Source: Hemicordylus capensis
Lineage: Eukaryota; Chordata; Lepidosauria; Squamata; Cordylidae
Reading direction: 5' to 3'
NCBI RefSeq assembly: GCF_027244095.1
Contig: NC_069657.1
Coordinates: 309,207,674-309,271,673, forward strand
DNA length: 64,000 nt
Both the position numbers and the translations under genes were made by a program. This document shows positions 35,216 through 45,244 of this stretch, one piece after another. The first letter of the stretch is position 1, and each line of letters begins with the position of its first letter. The notes under the pieces are model-generated. The model was not told the DNA's origin. It searched no databases and was given only the letters and a program-made list of their open reading frames with translations.

Positions 35216-35702
35216 AGTTGTCTATATATATATATCTCAGTAAACATCCAGGTTTCCTTTAAAAGCAAAATATCAAAACTACAAGTAAACTTAATAAAGG
35301 AATCTTCCGAACTTTTAGATCATGATCCTGCTATATTCCAAGATACCAGGGAAAGATTATAGCCCACAGCTAATTGTCAACCCCAAAGGAGACCCACAGG
35401 CCTCATCTCTAAATGGGAGCTAGGATAGGTGACTACAGAAAGCAAAGCATCAACTGAAGGAACCGGCTAACCCAGTGGCTCTTCCCAGTGAAGGATCTGC
35501 AAAGTTGGAAACAAGACTTGAGGCACTGGATTAGATACAGACGTCCCAGCAGCAGACTGTGCATCAATTATCAGTTGGTTTCTCCCAGGACTATGCAGGG
35601 CAGTGATAGTTTTATGTAGACCAGCTTCCTGCAATTCCAGTGCCAATGATTTAGAAGACTTGGCGGCGGGGGCGGGGGGAGTTTGTTGGCCATAAGGTAT
35701 TT

Positions 35703-36574
35703 ATTATTTATTGAACATATTTGTATACTGCTTACTACTGAAGTCTCTAGGTGGTTTACAACAATAAAACAAAACAAACATTTTTTGCAATTAAAACATA
35801 TAAAAATATCCAACACCCATTAAAACTATCAAATAGCTAAAAAGCTTGTCTTTAGTTATTTCCTAAAAGGAAAGTGTCTTTAGTTGTTTCCTAAAAGCCA
35901 CAGGGATGGAGCAGCTCTAATCTCAGCAGGAAGTGCATTCCAAAGCTCTGGGGCAACTACAGAGAAGGCTCTCCTTTGAGTCATCACCAGACGAGCTGGC
36001 AGCACCCTCAGATGAACCTCCCCTGAAGATCTTAATAGGTGGAGGGGTTCATAATGAAGAAGGCATTCTCTTAAATAACCTGGGCCCAAGCCATTAAAGG
36101 CTTTATAGGTAATAACCAGCACTTTGTATTTTGCCCATAAACATATTGATAGCCAGTGTAATTTTTTTTTAAACTGGTATGATCTGGTCTCTTTGGGATG
36201 TCCCAGAGACCAATCTGGCAGCAGCATTCTGCACCAATTGCAGTTTCCGGACTACATACAAAGGCAGCCCCACGTAGTGCACTGCAGTAGTTAAGCCTGG
36301 AGGTTACCAGCATGTGCACCACTCTCTTAAGGTCACTCACTTCCAGGAAAGGGCACAGTTGGTAAATCAGCCCAAACTGATAGAAAGCACTCCCGGCCAC
36401 TGCCTCTACCTGAAGTATCAGAGATAGGGTTGGGTCCAGAAGTATTCTCAAACTGCAAACTTTTGGGGGAGTGCAACCCCATGCAGAACCGGCAGATCTA
36501 TCCCATTTCCTGAACAGCGGTTTCCTACAATGAACATCTCCATCTTGTTTGTATTCTGTCTCAGTTTGTTATGC
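35703..36574 (-). mobile_element. L3-type LINE 3' half
   Basis: On the minus strand the pieces LHWLSICLWAKYKVLVITYKAFNGLGP, LRVLPARLVMTQRRAFSVVAPELWNALPAEIR and LLDPTLSLILQVEAVAGSAFYQF are readable. The 3' UTR reaches TTTATTATTTATTGAACATA at 35703. A short tandem duplication (TAGTTATTTCCTAAAAG and TAGTTGTTTCCTAAAAG) near 35853-35898 disrupts the end of the frame. Frameshifts occur near 36240 and 36440. L3 homology ends abruptly at about 36574. Confidence 0.85.
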
Positions 36575-37900
36575 CGTGCAGCACCGATGGGATGCTACTC
36601 CCAGCAGCCCTCACACAGCATCGGCATGCAAATAGCTTCAGCGCGTGCACCAATGCAGTTTGCATGCCAACACTGTGCAAGGGCTGTCAGGAGCAGTATC
36701 CTATTGGTGAAGCAGTTTAAAGGGGACAGCAGCACAGCTGCTCCTTTCAACTTAGATTTAAAGAACAGCACCATGATGGGGTGGCGCAGGGCAATGGCAG
36801 CTCAATGGAGGAACATTTACAACCTGCCTTCCTCTCTGGTAGCAAATGAGAGTGGATTCATTTTCAATGGCAAACAATGACTTCCCTCTCATTTGCTACC
36901 AGAGAATCTACACTCAGAACACCTCAGAAACAACATAACCCATGGGCTTGTGGGTATGGGGGTGGTTGGCACCCTATGTGCACTACACCACCACATGCTC
37001 TGGCCATCCTGGAGCCCACCAAGTGGAGTTATGGGGCTGCTGAAACCCCCATTATTCCCTATGGGTGGGGAGCTTAAAGTCACACAAATTTCACAAATTC
37101 TTTAAAAATCACCCCTTTGCCCAATTCCTTTGAAATCTGGATGGTAGCAGGCACCCATTGGGGCACTACCACCTGACCCACTCTTCTGCCCCCCAAACCC
37201 CCTTTCTGCCCTGAATCTGCCCCCAAGACATGTCAACTTCAAAAATTCTTTTAAAAATCAGCCTTTGCCCAATTTCTTTGAAATCTAGGTGGTAGCTTCC
37301 TTATACCCATTGGGCACTACCACCCACCACAACCTGCCCTGGGCCACACTCGTGCCACCCCCCCCACCAGGAGTTATAATGAAGGCTGCTGAAATCCCCA
37401 TTATTCCCTATGGGGAAAAGCTTAAAGACACATAAACTTCAAAAATCACTTTAAAATCACCCCTTTGCTCAATTCCTTTGAGATATGGGTGGTAGCTTCT
37501 TTGCACCCCTTGGGCACTACCACCCACCGCACCTAACTCTGGGCCACCCCCAGTGCCCCCCACATGGAGCTATAAGTTTGCTGGAATCCCCATTATTCCC
37601 TATCGGAAAAATCTTAAAGATGCATAAACTTCAAAAATTCTTTTAAAATCACCCTGTTGCCCAATTTCTTTGAAATGTGGGTGGTAGCTTCCCCATTGGG
37701 CACTACCCCCCCCACACACACTCTTTTTGACCTGGGACCATTTTTTATCCTAATCAATTGGGATTTGGAAAATTCGAGTACAAATCGAATCTGGGTGATT
37801 CAGGTGTGTGTGTGTGTCAGATTCTGACCCAAAACAAATCAGGGGTGTTTCAATTTGGGTACAAATCAAAATGAAAAAAATCAATTTGTACACATCCCTA
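36575..37900. mobile_element. Composite hAT-like element with tandem 150-200 bp units
   Basis: The right end, TTTGTACACATCCCTA (to 37900), matches the tip of the TAGGGATGTGC MITE family. The left 330 bp form palindromic DNA, including CTCTGGTAGCAAATGAGAG and its inverse CTCTCATTTGCTACCAGAG (about 36836 and 36886). The rest is at least four direct units, each with CCCCATTATTCCCTATGG, AAATCACCC.TTTGCCCAAT, and GGTGGTAGC...GGGCACTACCACCC. Unit phase at CCTTTGCCC falls at about 37113, 37262, 37462 and 37653. The left tip is not seen, so the element is truncated or unrecognised there. Confidence 0.6.
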
Positions 37901-38670
37901 GGGCAACCCCCTTTGGTGTCACTCCCCCAAAGGGGCAACCTCACCGGTGGTGAGCAGCCACAGGCAGTGTCCTCATGTAGGCCCAGAGTTGGCTAGTCTG
38001 GGACAGGTAGTACTCAGGAACTGCTAACTCACCTTGGGCTCCAGTCCTGCACAAACTCCACCCAAAGCAGCAGCCACAGCCACAGAACCCCAGGTCACCT
38101 CCAAGACAGCAGCAAGCAGTAAGCAGACAGGTGGGCAGCAGACAGATAGCAACACAAACTCTCACCCTGGGCCATCTGGCAAGCAGATGTTCTCTTCCAC
38201 TCCTGCAGGGCTTCTAGGAAGCTGACACCACAGGCAGCATTCCTATATAGGCCCAGAGTTATTCATTTAGTTAGATTTCTGTCCTGCTTTTCAACTGAGG
38301 TTCCCAAAGTGGATAACAATGTCAATTAAAAATGCACCAAATACAGTAAAACATCTATCATCATCTCCAGTGACAGGTGAGATCAGTTGGTCTCAGTCTG
38401 GCCAATGGAGGAGTCCCAGCTCTTTGACCTCTCCCTCTGATGCAGTCAGGTAGAATGGCTGCAGATGGATTCAGTTCTTAGAGGGGTGGAGCCATGCTCC
38501 CCTCCAATTACTGACATTTCCCCTCTTACCTATCTTTTAAAAATAGTTATTTGAATCCTGTGCACTTCTTCTATCTCCTCTGTTTAATTAATAATGGTGA
38601 TCTGTCTTACAGGAAAGTTTCTTCCATCCAGTGGGACAGAATATTGAACTAATATTCAATATGCTGCTGA
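37901..38670. other. Unannotated sequence with a short duplicated segment
   Basis: CCACAGGCAG...TAGGCCCAGAGTT occurs twice (about 37958-37990 and 38229-38262), which suggests a local duplication. An antisense LINE 3' tip (CCTGCTTTTCAACTGAGG) lies near 38283-38320. No gene was recognised. Confidence 0.4.
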
Positions 38671-38674
38671 AGCC

Positions 38675-38790
38675 AGTATGGTGTCATGACTGAAATGCTG
38701 GGCTTTGATTGGGAAAGCAGAGAACTGTATTCAAATATACACAAAGGTCAATGGATGATCTCAGGTCAGTCAATATCTTGAAGCCTGAGC
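38675..38790 (+). repeat. Worn tRNA-derived SINE
   Basis: GCCAGTATGGTGTCATGACTGAAATGCTGGGCTTTGA is a box A-like head, and the region runs on to CTCAGGTCAGTCA. It resembles the SINEs at 39909 and 54962 but is strongly diverged. Confidence 0.45.
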
Positions 38791-38821
38791 TATTTCACAG
38801 AGGGGTTAGGGATCCCTGTTG

Positions 38822-39162
38822 TAAGGATGTGCACAAACTGCAGTTCATAAGCACAGTTTGAGCACTTTGAAGTATATTTAAAAGAGAACTTTAAGAAAAT
38901 GGAGAGCAAGTGCTTACCTGTTCTCTGCCACCCCTTCCAGCTTCCTGTGTGCCATCAACATGCACATGGTGTCTGTGCATGTGTGGGAGCCATGTGCATG
39001 TTGATGTCACACAGGGTTTTTTGGGACATGCGCTGCCCCAACAAGCTGGAAGTGGCAGCAGAAAGCAGGTAAGCACTAGTTCTCCATTTTCTAAAGTCCC
39101 CTTTTAAATTTCTCTCAAAGTGCTCAAACTGCATTTTGAACTGTGATTTGGGCACATGCCTA
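38822..39162. mobile_element. Palindromic hAT-type MITE, TAGGGATGTGC family, exact 8-bp TSD
   Basis: The tips are TAAGGATGTGCACAAACTG and GGGCACATGCCTA. CCCTGTTG occurs directly before (38814-38821) and directly after (39163-39170), a perfect 8-bp target duplication. The interior folds back: GGAGAGCAAGTGCTTACCTG near 38900 pairs with CAGGTAAGCACTAGTTCTCC near 39066. It has no transposase frame. Confidence 0.9.
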
Positions 39163-39170
39163 CCCTGTTG

Positions 39171-39908
39171 TACAACAACCTGAATTCCTTGGAAGAAGAT
39201 TGGAGTACAAATGTGGCAAATTTGTAGTATATCCGTTAGAAAAAACTTTATTGTCCTGAAAGGTATTTAGCTTGTGTTTGCTTTTTTAAAGAGATCTATT
39301 ATGTTCATCTGGTTGTAATGGGATTAGGTTATATAATGCAGCAGCAACATAAGCAGTTTCCTGCATGTGAAATTCTTTTGCACAGAACATTTAACACTGC
39401 ACTCCTATCTCACAACTTCCAAAAAGTTCTTAATCTCCTGCAGTTACTTTTACTCTCTGAAATTACTAGGCTTGTCCATCAATAATCATCCTTCACCTGT
39501 CTTCTGTTTTAGTCCTTTAGAGAATACTTCTTTTCTTTCTTATTTTCTTGCTGTATTATAAAATACTGAATCTAACAGTCAGGAGAGTAAATGATGGGCC
39601 AATGTATCTGATGCATCTTCTCTGACTCCACAGGGCAACATGATGAATTTATTTGGGCCTTAGTAGTTATTCCCTCAAGCACTAATTGAGAATCCTGCCA
39701 AACTAGAAGTATAGTTCATTCTGGAATGAAGTTATGAAGTACAACTTTCTAACTACACCAGAGAGAAAAAGGTTTAAAACCAGCATTCACTCATTTGATG
39801 AACTGTAGCTGGTGTGAACGAAGTCAATGAAAAATACAAAGGAAAACAGTTATGTTTCTCTTGTGTTTGCAGTTAGATTATTGGAGCACCACCTACTTTG
39901 AGTGCTAC
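39171..39908. other. Unannotated sequence
   Basis: A+T-rich. No gene or repeat was recognised. Confidence 0.3.
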
Positions 39909-40010
39909 TCTATGGTATAGTAGACTGAGTATTGGAATTAGACCAGAGGGACCTGAGTTCAAAACCAAGTCAGCCCTGAAGTTAAGTGGGTGACGTTGGG
40001 CCAGTCACTA
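39909..40010 (+). repeat. tRNA-derived SINE, cut short
   Basis: TCTATGGTATAGTAGACTGA and GACCTGAGTTCAAAACC are box A- and box B-like. GGGCCAGTCACT is the shared body word also seen, inverted, at 55027 (AGTCAC). At 40010 the SINE breaks off into AAGGCTATTCTCATGATC, which matches the tip of the serial-hairpin element family. Confidence 0.6.
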
Positions 40011-40219
40011 AGGCTATTCTCATGATCAAAATCCCTGTTGCCTAGGGCAGGCAGTGGGGGAGGCCAGGCTGGGGTGAATTAACACATGGGCAACATAGGC
40101 ACTTGCCTACTGCAGCAAATTTTGAGGGGTCACAAATCTTGAAGCTGGTGTGCACCAACCACAATTCCCCTTTACAAGTAAAGGGCTTGCGTCAGGGTGG
40201 TGGGGGAAAGTTAAAACTT

Positions 40220-40712
40220 ATTTTTCTACCTTTTAAAACTGCCACTGCATGGCAGGTTGGTGGCGGCGCGGTGGGGACAGTGGCGAGAGCAACTCCCATT
40301 GACCCATCTGCCTTCCAAATGACAGGTCTGGCCGATTTCAGCCCATTGGGGGCCTCTGCGTGTAAGGCGGGATGATGATGGAGATGGTGGTGAGAACTCC
40401 TCCCTCAGGCCCTCAGGCCTCTCAAATGAGAGGCAGTGCGCACGTGCGCGAAAGCCGAACATGGGCTGAAAATGGCTGGGCCTGTCATTTAGGAGGCCGG
40501 CGGGAGGACATCTTGCTTCCATCTCTGCTGCCGTCTCCTCTGCCATCCTGGTGTGTGCACACATGACCAGAGGCCAAAAATGGGCTGAAATGGCCCATCC
40601 TGTCAATTGGGAGGCAGGCGGGCCTGTAGGAGGAACTCTTACCACCATCCTGCCACACCACTGCCATCTGCACCGTGGCAGTTTTTAAAGGTAGAAAAAG
40701 AAGATTTAGCAT
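40220..40712. repeat. Long G+C-rich foldback
   Basis: TTTTCTACCTTTTAAAACTG (about 40220) is the near-inverse of CAGTTTTTAAAGGTAGAAAA (about 40679). Inside are repeated modules around GGGCTGAAAATGG or CCATTTCAGCCC and AGGAGG.GGCGGG. Open frames on both strands here (40103-40375, 40226-40648) are by-products of the G+C-rich palindrome. It is probably a non-autonomous DNA transposon. Its outer ends were not identified. Confidence 0.6.
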
Positions 40713-40884
40713 CTGTCAGGACAGAGAGGGGTAGCAAATCTTTGGTTGCCTATGGGTAGCAAAAAGCATAATCTTTTTGGGTGGCAAAAAGCATAAACTC
40801 TCCCCTCACCACAAGATGCATTTCAGATCAACCACAGATCCATCTGGAGTCTGCACAAATTCAAAATGGATGCATTTGAAAGCT

Positions 40885-40975
40885 TTATTTACTTATTTAT
40901 ATATTTATTTATTTACTTACTTACTTATTTACATTTATATCCCGCTTTTTCCTCCTTTCTTTCCCAAGCTTACTG
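40885..40975 (-). repeat. Antisense LINE 3' tail with (TTAC/TTAT)n
   Basis: TTTACTTATTTATATATTTA followed by TTACATTTATATCCCGCTTT has the tail-then-GCGG.TATAAAT order of LINE 3' ends read on the minus strand. Confidence 0.5.
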
Positions 40976-41149
40976 AAACAGGGAGTAGCTGGCCTGTTGG
41001 CAGGCTTCTTAGCAGGTTGCTGCTAGAGCCCCTCAGGTTATGGACAATCCCACAGTGAGCATGTATAGGAGAAATGCGGCTTCCATTTTGGGAGGCCCTA
41101 CTGCACATGCTCACAATGGTCCCCAGGACCACAGGGAAGCCTTATCCTA

Positions 41150-41552
41150 GCATCCCTTTCTGCCATCTCTCATATTAATGAAAGGGATTACGGATTGGGT
41201 GGGTTACTGTGTTGGAATCTGAGGCGTGTAGGCCCTGACACATGTTGATGGTGTCATTGTGTACCAGGGCTTAGGGCTTATATCAGATCTTGACCCAATT
41301 CTGAGTTGGGATTGTTATTGCAAAAGGCTGAGAAATGTTCACCAGAATACTAAGTCTGTTTCTGGTGTAGATTCAGGTGGGTTCACCCTTTACATTCAAA
41401 ACAAAAACTATCAATGTGGAGTAAATCAACTGTTTATGGCTGGACTGTATATGAGTTTATTATATGATTGTTTCTTTAATTGTATACATTTAGTACCTAT
41501 TCATGCTGTGCCATTCAATGAGGTGCTTCACACAATTGGCATGAACCACCTC
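41150..41552. other. Unannotated sequence
   Basis: The open frame at 41259-41600 has no recognisable domain. Nothing else was seen. Confidence 0.3.
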
Positions 41553-41913
41553 GAGGTAGACTGCAGGGAGATGATCAGTTGTGCAGCCCTGGGCAGCTAG
41601 ATTGGCTGCCCACAGGACTACCAGCTCCGTCACGGAGCCAGTGGGGGCTGTGGAGACTGGGGGCCACTTGGGGCATTCTGGGGGGACCCCCGAGCCTGGA
41701 AGGCTGCTTGTAGCCTCCCAGTCGGAGTCTACTCATGTGTTGCTGTGCGCCACGGTGGCACATGAACAGAAGAATGAGGTTAACAGAGCACTCTCTCTGT
41801 TAACGTCTTTTAAAGGGATGGGGAATTAGGCGGGCTAGCAATGCCCAGTGGTTCCGACAATAACCAGGAACTGGGCCCTTAGCCCACTTTCTGGTGATCG
41901 CCAGAATAGCTTC
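41553..41913. mobile_element. Serial-hairpin element, copy C
   Basis: The right tip, read inverted, is GAAGCTATTCTGGCGATC, resembling the tips of copies A and B (56143, 56747). The interior aligns with copy A in order: a GGCTCC.TGACGGAGCC-like stem (here CTCCGTCACGGAG, 41625-41637), GGGGGACCCCCGAGC, a GCCTCCCAGTCGG segment, TCTACTCATG. It carries separate hairpins: GGGCAGC/GCTGCCC at 41591-41611 and GTTAACAGAG/CTCTGTTAAC near 41779-41804. Internal and left-end sequence is eroded. It has no coding capacity. Confidence 0.65.
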
Positions 41914-42039
41914 AATATGTGAATGTATTTCTACACGCAACCTCAGATTAAAACACACTTCATAGAAAACAACTGAGCCCTACATGAGCCCTTGGAAAGA
42001 ATTTAAATTTAGGACCTTATCTTGTTCCGCATTCTAGGT

Positions 42040-42174
42040 CAGGGTTGCTCAACTTTGTTCCTCCTACAAATGTTGGCCTACAACTCCCATCATCCCTGAC
42101 TACTGGCCACTCTGGCTGGGATGCTAGGAGCTGTAGTCCAAGAACAGCTTGAGGGCCAAAGTTGAGCAGCTCTG
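42040..42174. mobile_element. 135-bp hAT MITE (AACTCCCAT family) with exact 8-bp TSD
   Basis: The tips are CAGGGTTGCTCAACTTTG and CAAAGTTGAGCAGCTCTG. TTCTAGGT flanks both sides (42032-42039 and 42175-42182), a perfect hAT-length duplication. The core CTACAACTCCCATCATCCCT pairs with a worn inverse, AGGAGCTGTAGTCC. No ORF is present. Confidence 0.92.
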
Positions 42175-42298
42175 TTCTAGGTTCCCCCCTCTTAGACTTA
42201 AATTCATTATTGAAATAAGTAGGCTATTGCCTATGAAAATTCATTACACAATGCATATTAGTACTTAGCCTAAAAACTTAATTGCCACAAGGTGGCAA

Positions 42299-42602
42299 GA
42301 GCTGGTCTTGTGGTAGCAAGCATGACTTGTCCCCTTAAGCAGGGGTTAAACAGGGTCCACCCTGGTTGCATATGAAAGGGAGACTGGAAGTGTGAGCACT
42401 GGAAGATATTCCTTTCAGGAGATGAAGCCATTCTGGAAAGAGCAGAAGGTTTCAAGTTTCCTCCCCTGGCTTCTCCAAGATAGGGCTGAGAGAGATTCCT
42501 GCCTGCAACCTTGGAGAAGCCACTGCCAGTCTGTGAAGACAATACTAAGCTAGATAGACCAATGGTCTGATGACTCAGTATATGGCAGCTTCCTATGTTC
42601 CT
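42299..42602 (+). repeat. 5S-headed SINE (copy 3, near full length)
   Basis: It starts GAGCTGGTCTTGTGGTAGCA. It keeps the 5S-like AAGCAGGG...CAGGGTCCACCCTGGTT...GGGAGACTGG and the body AGATAGGGCTGAGAGAGATTCCTG, and ends CAGCTTCCTATGTTCCT. A short direct duplication of AAGCAGGGGTTAAACAGGG type alters the 5S-like block. The antisense frame at 42270-42542 is spurious. Confidence 0.88.
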
Positions 42603-43495
42603 AATTCTCTATTGTTTTGGCTGAAATAAAGTAACTTGGTGCTCCTCTAGAACTGACCATTAGATGCAAATTTCCAACTAAGTTTTAAGAGTTATGTGCT
42701 TCCTTGACATGGCATGACCTTCACTCTTATATTCTCAATAATGAAATTTGAAGTCTACATAGATAACCTTCACTATGTAAATCAATGCATTGGTATGTTA
42801 TTGGGTTTGCCAGCAGAAAAACTCCAGTGTATGTGTGAATTTCCCCAGTGCTCACTTTGAAATAAAACTGAGGCTATTTAAATGTCAGCATTTTAAGTCA
42901 CAAGTCAACACAAAAACACTCTGAGAATGTAATTATTAGGGACAGCTGGGGCTGGTTTTGATTTTGACTCTGAGGATCCATAAAAAGAAATCCTCCTCCT
43001 TCCCCTACCCTCACACACACACATCCATCCATCCATCCATAGAGATAACAACATATTTGGTTTATTACTTACATTTTATATTTGTCAGATACATGAAATC
43101 TGAACAGTATTCAAATCCCTTCTTAAAATGGTTTCTTTTCAGGCAGATAAGTGCTAGGGAAAGGATTCAAATCTCCATCAACTTTTCATCAACTCCCAAA
43201 GATGTATTCAAGCCCTTCAGTTCATGGATACTTAATAATCGTACAAAGAAGTCTTTGGAAGAGCTAGAAGACAATACCAAATGTTAATGGTTCTGGCCCA
43301 GCTCTTGTTGGGGACAGCTAATCAGACATAGTTTAAAACTACATAAAAGTCTCCCTGTTTCCATCAGAAGATGTATCTAGCCAACCCAACAGGGTTCTGA
43401 TAAGCATTGTGATGCAGTGGGGATGTACATCTGTTACAGAGGTGGAAGGCTCCTTTTACGTGTGGATCTCTTTTGCTGGATTGTGATGAATGTCA
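42603..43495. other. Unannotated sequence
   Basis: Contains short (CA)n and (CATC)n runs near 43012-43040. No gene or mobile element was recognised. Confidence 0.3.
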
Positions 43496-43503
43496 CTAGC
43501 CTC

Positions 43504-43933
43504 TAGGGATGTGCATGGAACCATGGCGGGGAGGCTCAAAGGTGGCGGGGGTGCCGCTTTAAGAGTGGGGGAGGGTGCACTTACCCCTCCTGCTGCTTTT
43601 TCCGCATTGGCATCTGTTTTTTTAAAAGCCCATTGGGATGGCAGCGTACCTCCCTGCCACCCCATTTCCCCCATTGTCCGGATATGACCAGAAGTCCCCT
43701 ATGCGCCTGCGCATGCCCATGCACGTGCTGGTGTGCACACGTGCATCAGAGATTTCTGGTCATATCTAGACAATGGGGGCAACAGGGCGGCAGGGAGGTG
43801 CGCTGCCGTTCTAATGGGCTTTTTAGAAAACAGACGCCAACGGGGGAAAAAGCAGCAGGAGGGATAGGTCACCCTCCCCCACTCTTAAAGCTAGACACCC
43901 CCTGCTGTTGAACCAGCTCCGTGTACATCCCTA
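43504..43933. mobile_element. 430-bp palindromic hAT-type MITE, TAGGGATGTGC family, exact 8-bp TSD
   Basis: The tips are TAGGGATGTGCATGGAACC and GGAGC...GTACATCCCTA. CTAGCCTC flanks it exactly on both sides (43496-43503 and 43934-43941). The two halves are inverted copies along almost their full length: GCACTTACCCCTCCTGCTGC pairs with GCAGCAGGAGGGATAGGTCA, and CATTGTCCGGATATGACCAG with CTGGTCATATCTAGACAATG. They meet near 43725. Frames over it on both strands are palindrome by-products. Confidence 0.93.
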
Positions 43934-43941
43934 CTAGCCTC

Positions 43942-45244
43942 CTGACCCTAAGACATCTACACTGGCATATATGCCTGCAGTGCTGGCGTAATATCTCAAC
44001 AAGGCAAATATAATGTCATGTTTTGTGATGCTGTGTCAGTACATCTGTTGGTTCACTCTTTCCTAAGCTCTTGTCTGATGGTGCAGCTAGGGCTAGACAA
44101 GTCAGTATACCAACTGTGTGATGGTGTCAGTATACCAACTGTGTGATGGAGGCCTGCGTGGTTGTTGTGGTTTTTTTTAAATCTAAAAAAAATGTAAATA
44201 GTATGCTGAAAAAGGGGGACATCTGGACTGGAACTTCAGTGAAGAAGGGAGCTTTAACTCTTTCTACACATACTGGACCAAAATCTGGATCAGCTTCCCC
44301 CAGTGGTGATATTTGACACCAATGGGACAAGTTATAGAGTGTGATCTCTAGATGATGGGGCCAAAGCCCTCCTTCTCCTATTGTCTTGATCCTGTTCTCC
44401 CACCCACCCCTCCATATGTGCAATTTACACTTTTTAAAAACTATAACACAGATCTCAGTCACATAGCAGTTTGGGCGTAAGACACAGAAGCAAACTGTAG
44501 TTCATCAGTAGTTTGGAATTGTTCCATAATATGTTTTTGTTCTTCTTGCAAATGTCCAGTACCTGTGGTTAGCAGCAAATATCATATAGCTATGCTTATT
44601 TCTGTAGACAATTGACTAAAATAGCAAATAAATTTTCATGAAACTTTGCTGAAACAATCAGATGTTGGGGAACAATTTTTCTATCTACAATTTTTCAAAT
44701 TTAACTATGCAGTCAGTATCTCTAAAAATATTGCACTCCAAGTATAAAAATAGGGCAGTTTCACTGCCTTTTAATTATAGAATTGAATACATATATTTTG
44801 GAATATTCTCAGCTTGTTCACAGACATTATCACTCATCATCCTTATCTTTCCCCCATTGTTTACAGTATCACTGTTTACTCAAGCTATATACATATTTTC
44901 ACAAAGGAGATGCCCAACTGGAAAAGAGTATCATTCCTGCTTCAGGATTAAGAGATAATTTTCCTCAAAGAAACAGGATTATGGTTTATTTAAAATGACA
45001 ACAGCACCAGAATAGAATCAATTGCTCTGTTTTCTACCCAAATTCTAGTTATCTACACCTCTGTTAAAACACAAACAATTTTAGATTTTCCGCTTATGGT
45101 TTTTGCTGAGGAAAGCAGTCTAAAAGAAACTGAGGATTTCATTTTAATCTATTAGTTTTCCTATGGCAGATAACATAATCCATTATTCTTCTGTGTTATG
45201 ATATAGGTGACCTTTAAAGATGACCTTTAAAGAAATACCAAGGT
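43942..45244. other. Unannotated intergenic sequence
   Basis: A+T-rich, with one short direct duplication (GTCAGTATACCAACTGTGTG near 44101-44145). No gene or mobile element was recognised. Confidence 0.35.

Larger units (their letters stand above)
31456..35700 (-). mobile_element. Old non-LTR retrotransposon 'LINE-X' (clade uncertain), copy 1, interrupted
   Basis: On the minus strand, the 5' part (35700 to about 34459) has an APE-type endonuclease signature (SFDILLLKETW near 35290; GDLNARMGPSDLALY near 34590). A linker follows at 32100-32570, then the end of the RT domain at 31674-32078 (HAPKLAN, INYSKMKNMVFS, IEQVSGFKYLGAVFQA) and a downstream block KPLAQLLYGMQLD...LERVQ (31520-31655). Most of the RT core is missing near 32100. 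L3 copies at 32897-34445 and 34843-35215 and a repeat at 32575 lie inside it. Relatives are at 49280 and 55140. The endonuclease argues against an R4 clade and favours a Vingi/I-like clade. Confidence 0.6.

Noticed and set aside
36900-37760. CRISPR-like array
   Set aside because: The units are 150-200 bp, diverged and contiguous without spacers, in a vertebrate genome. It is a tandem repeat in a mobile element.
41259-41600. 113-codon plus-strand frame
   Set aside because: No domain or signal character beyond chance, and it runs into serial-hairpin element C.
44101-44145. Direct repeat GTCAGTATACCAACTGTGTG as a target-site duplication
   Set aside because: The two copies are almost adjacent with nothing inserted between them. 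It is a simple tandem duplication.
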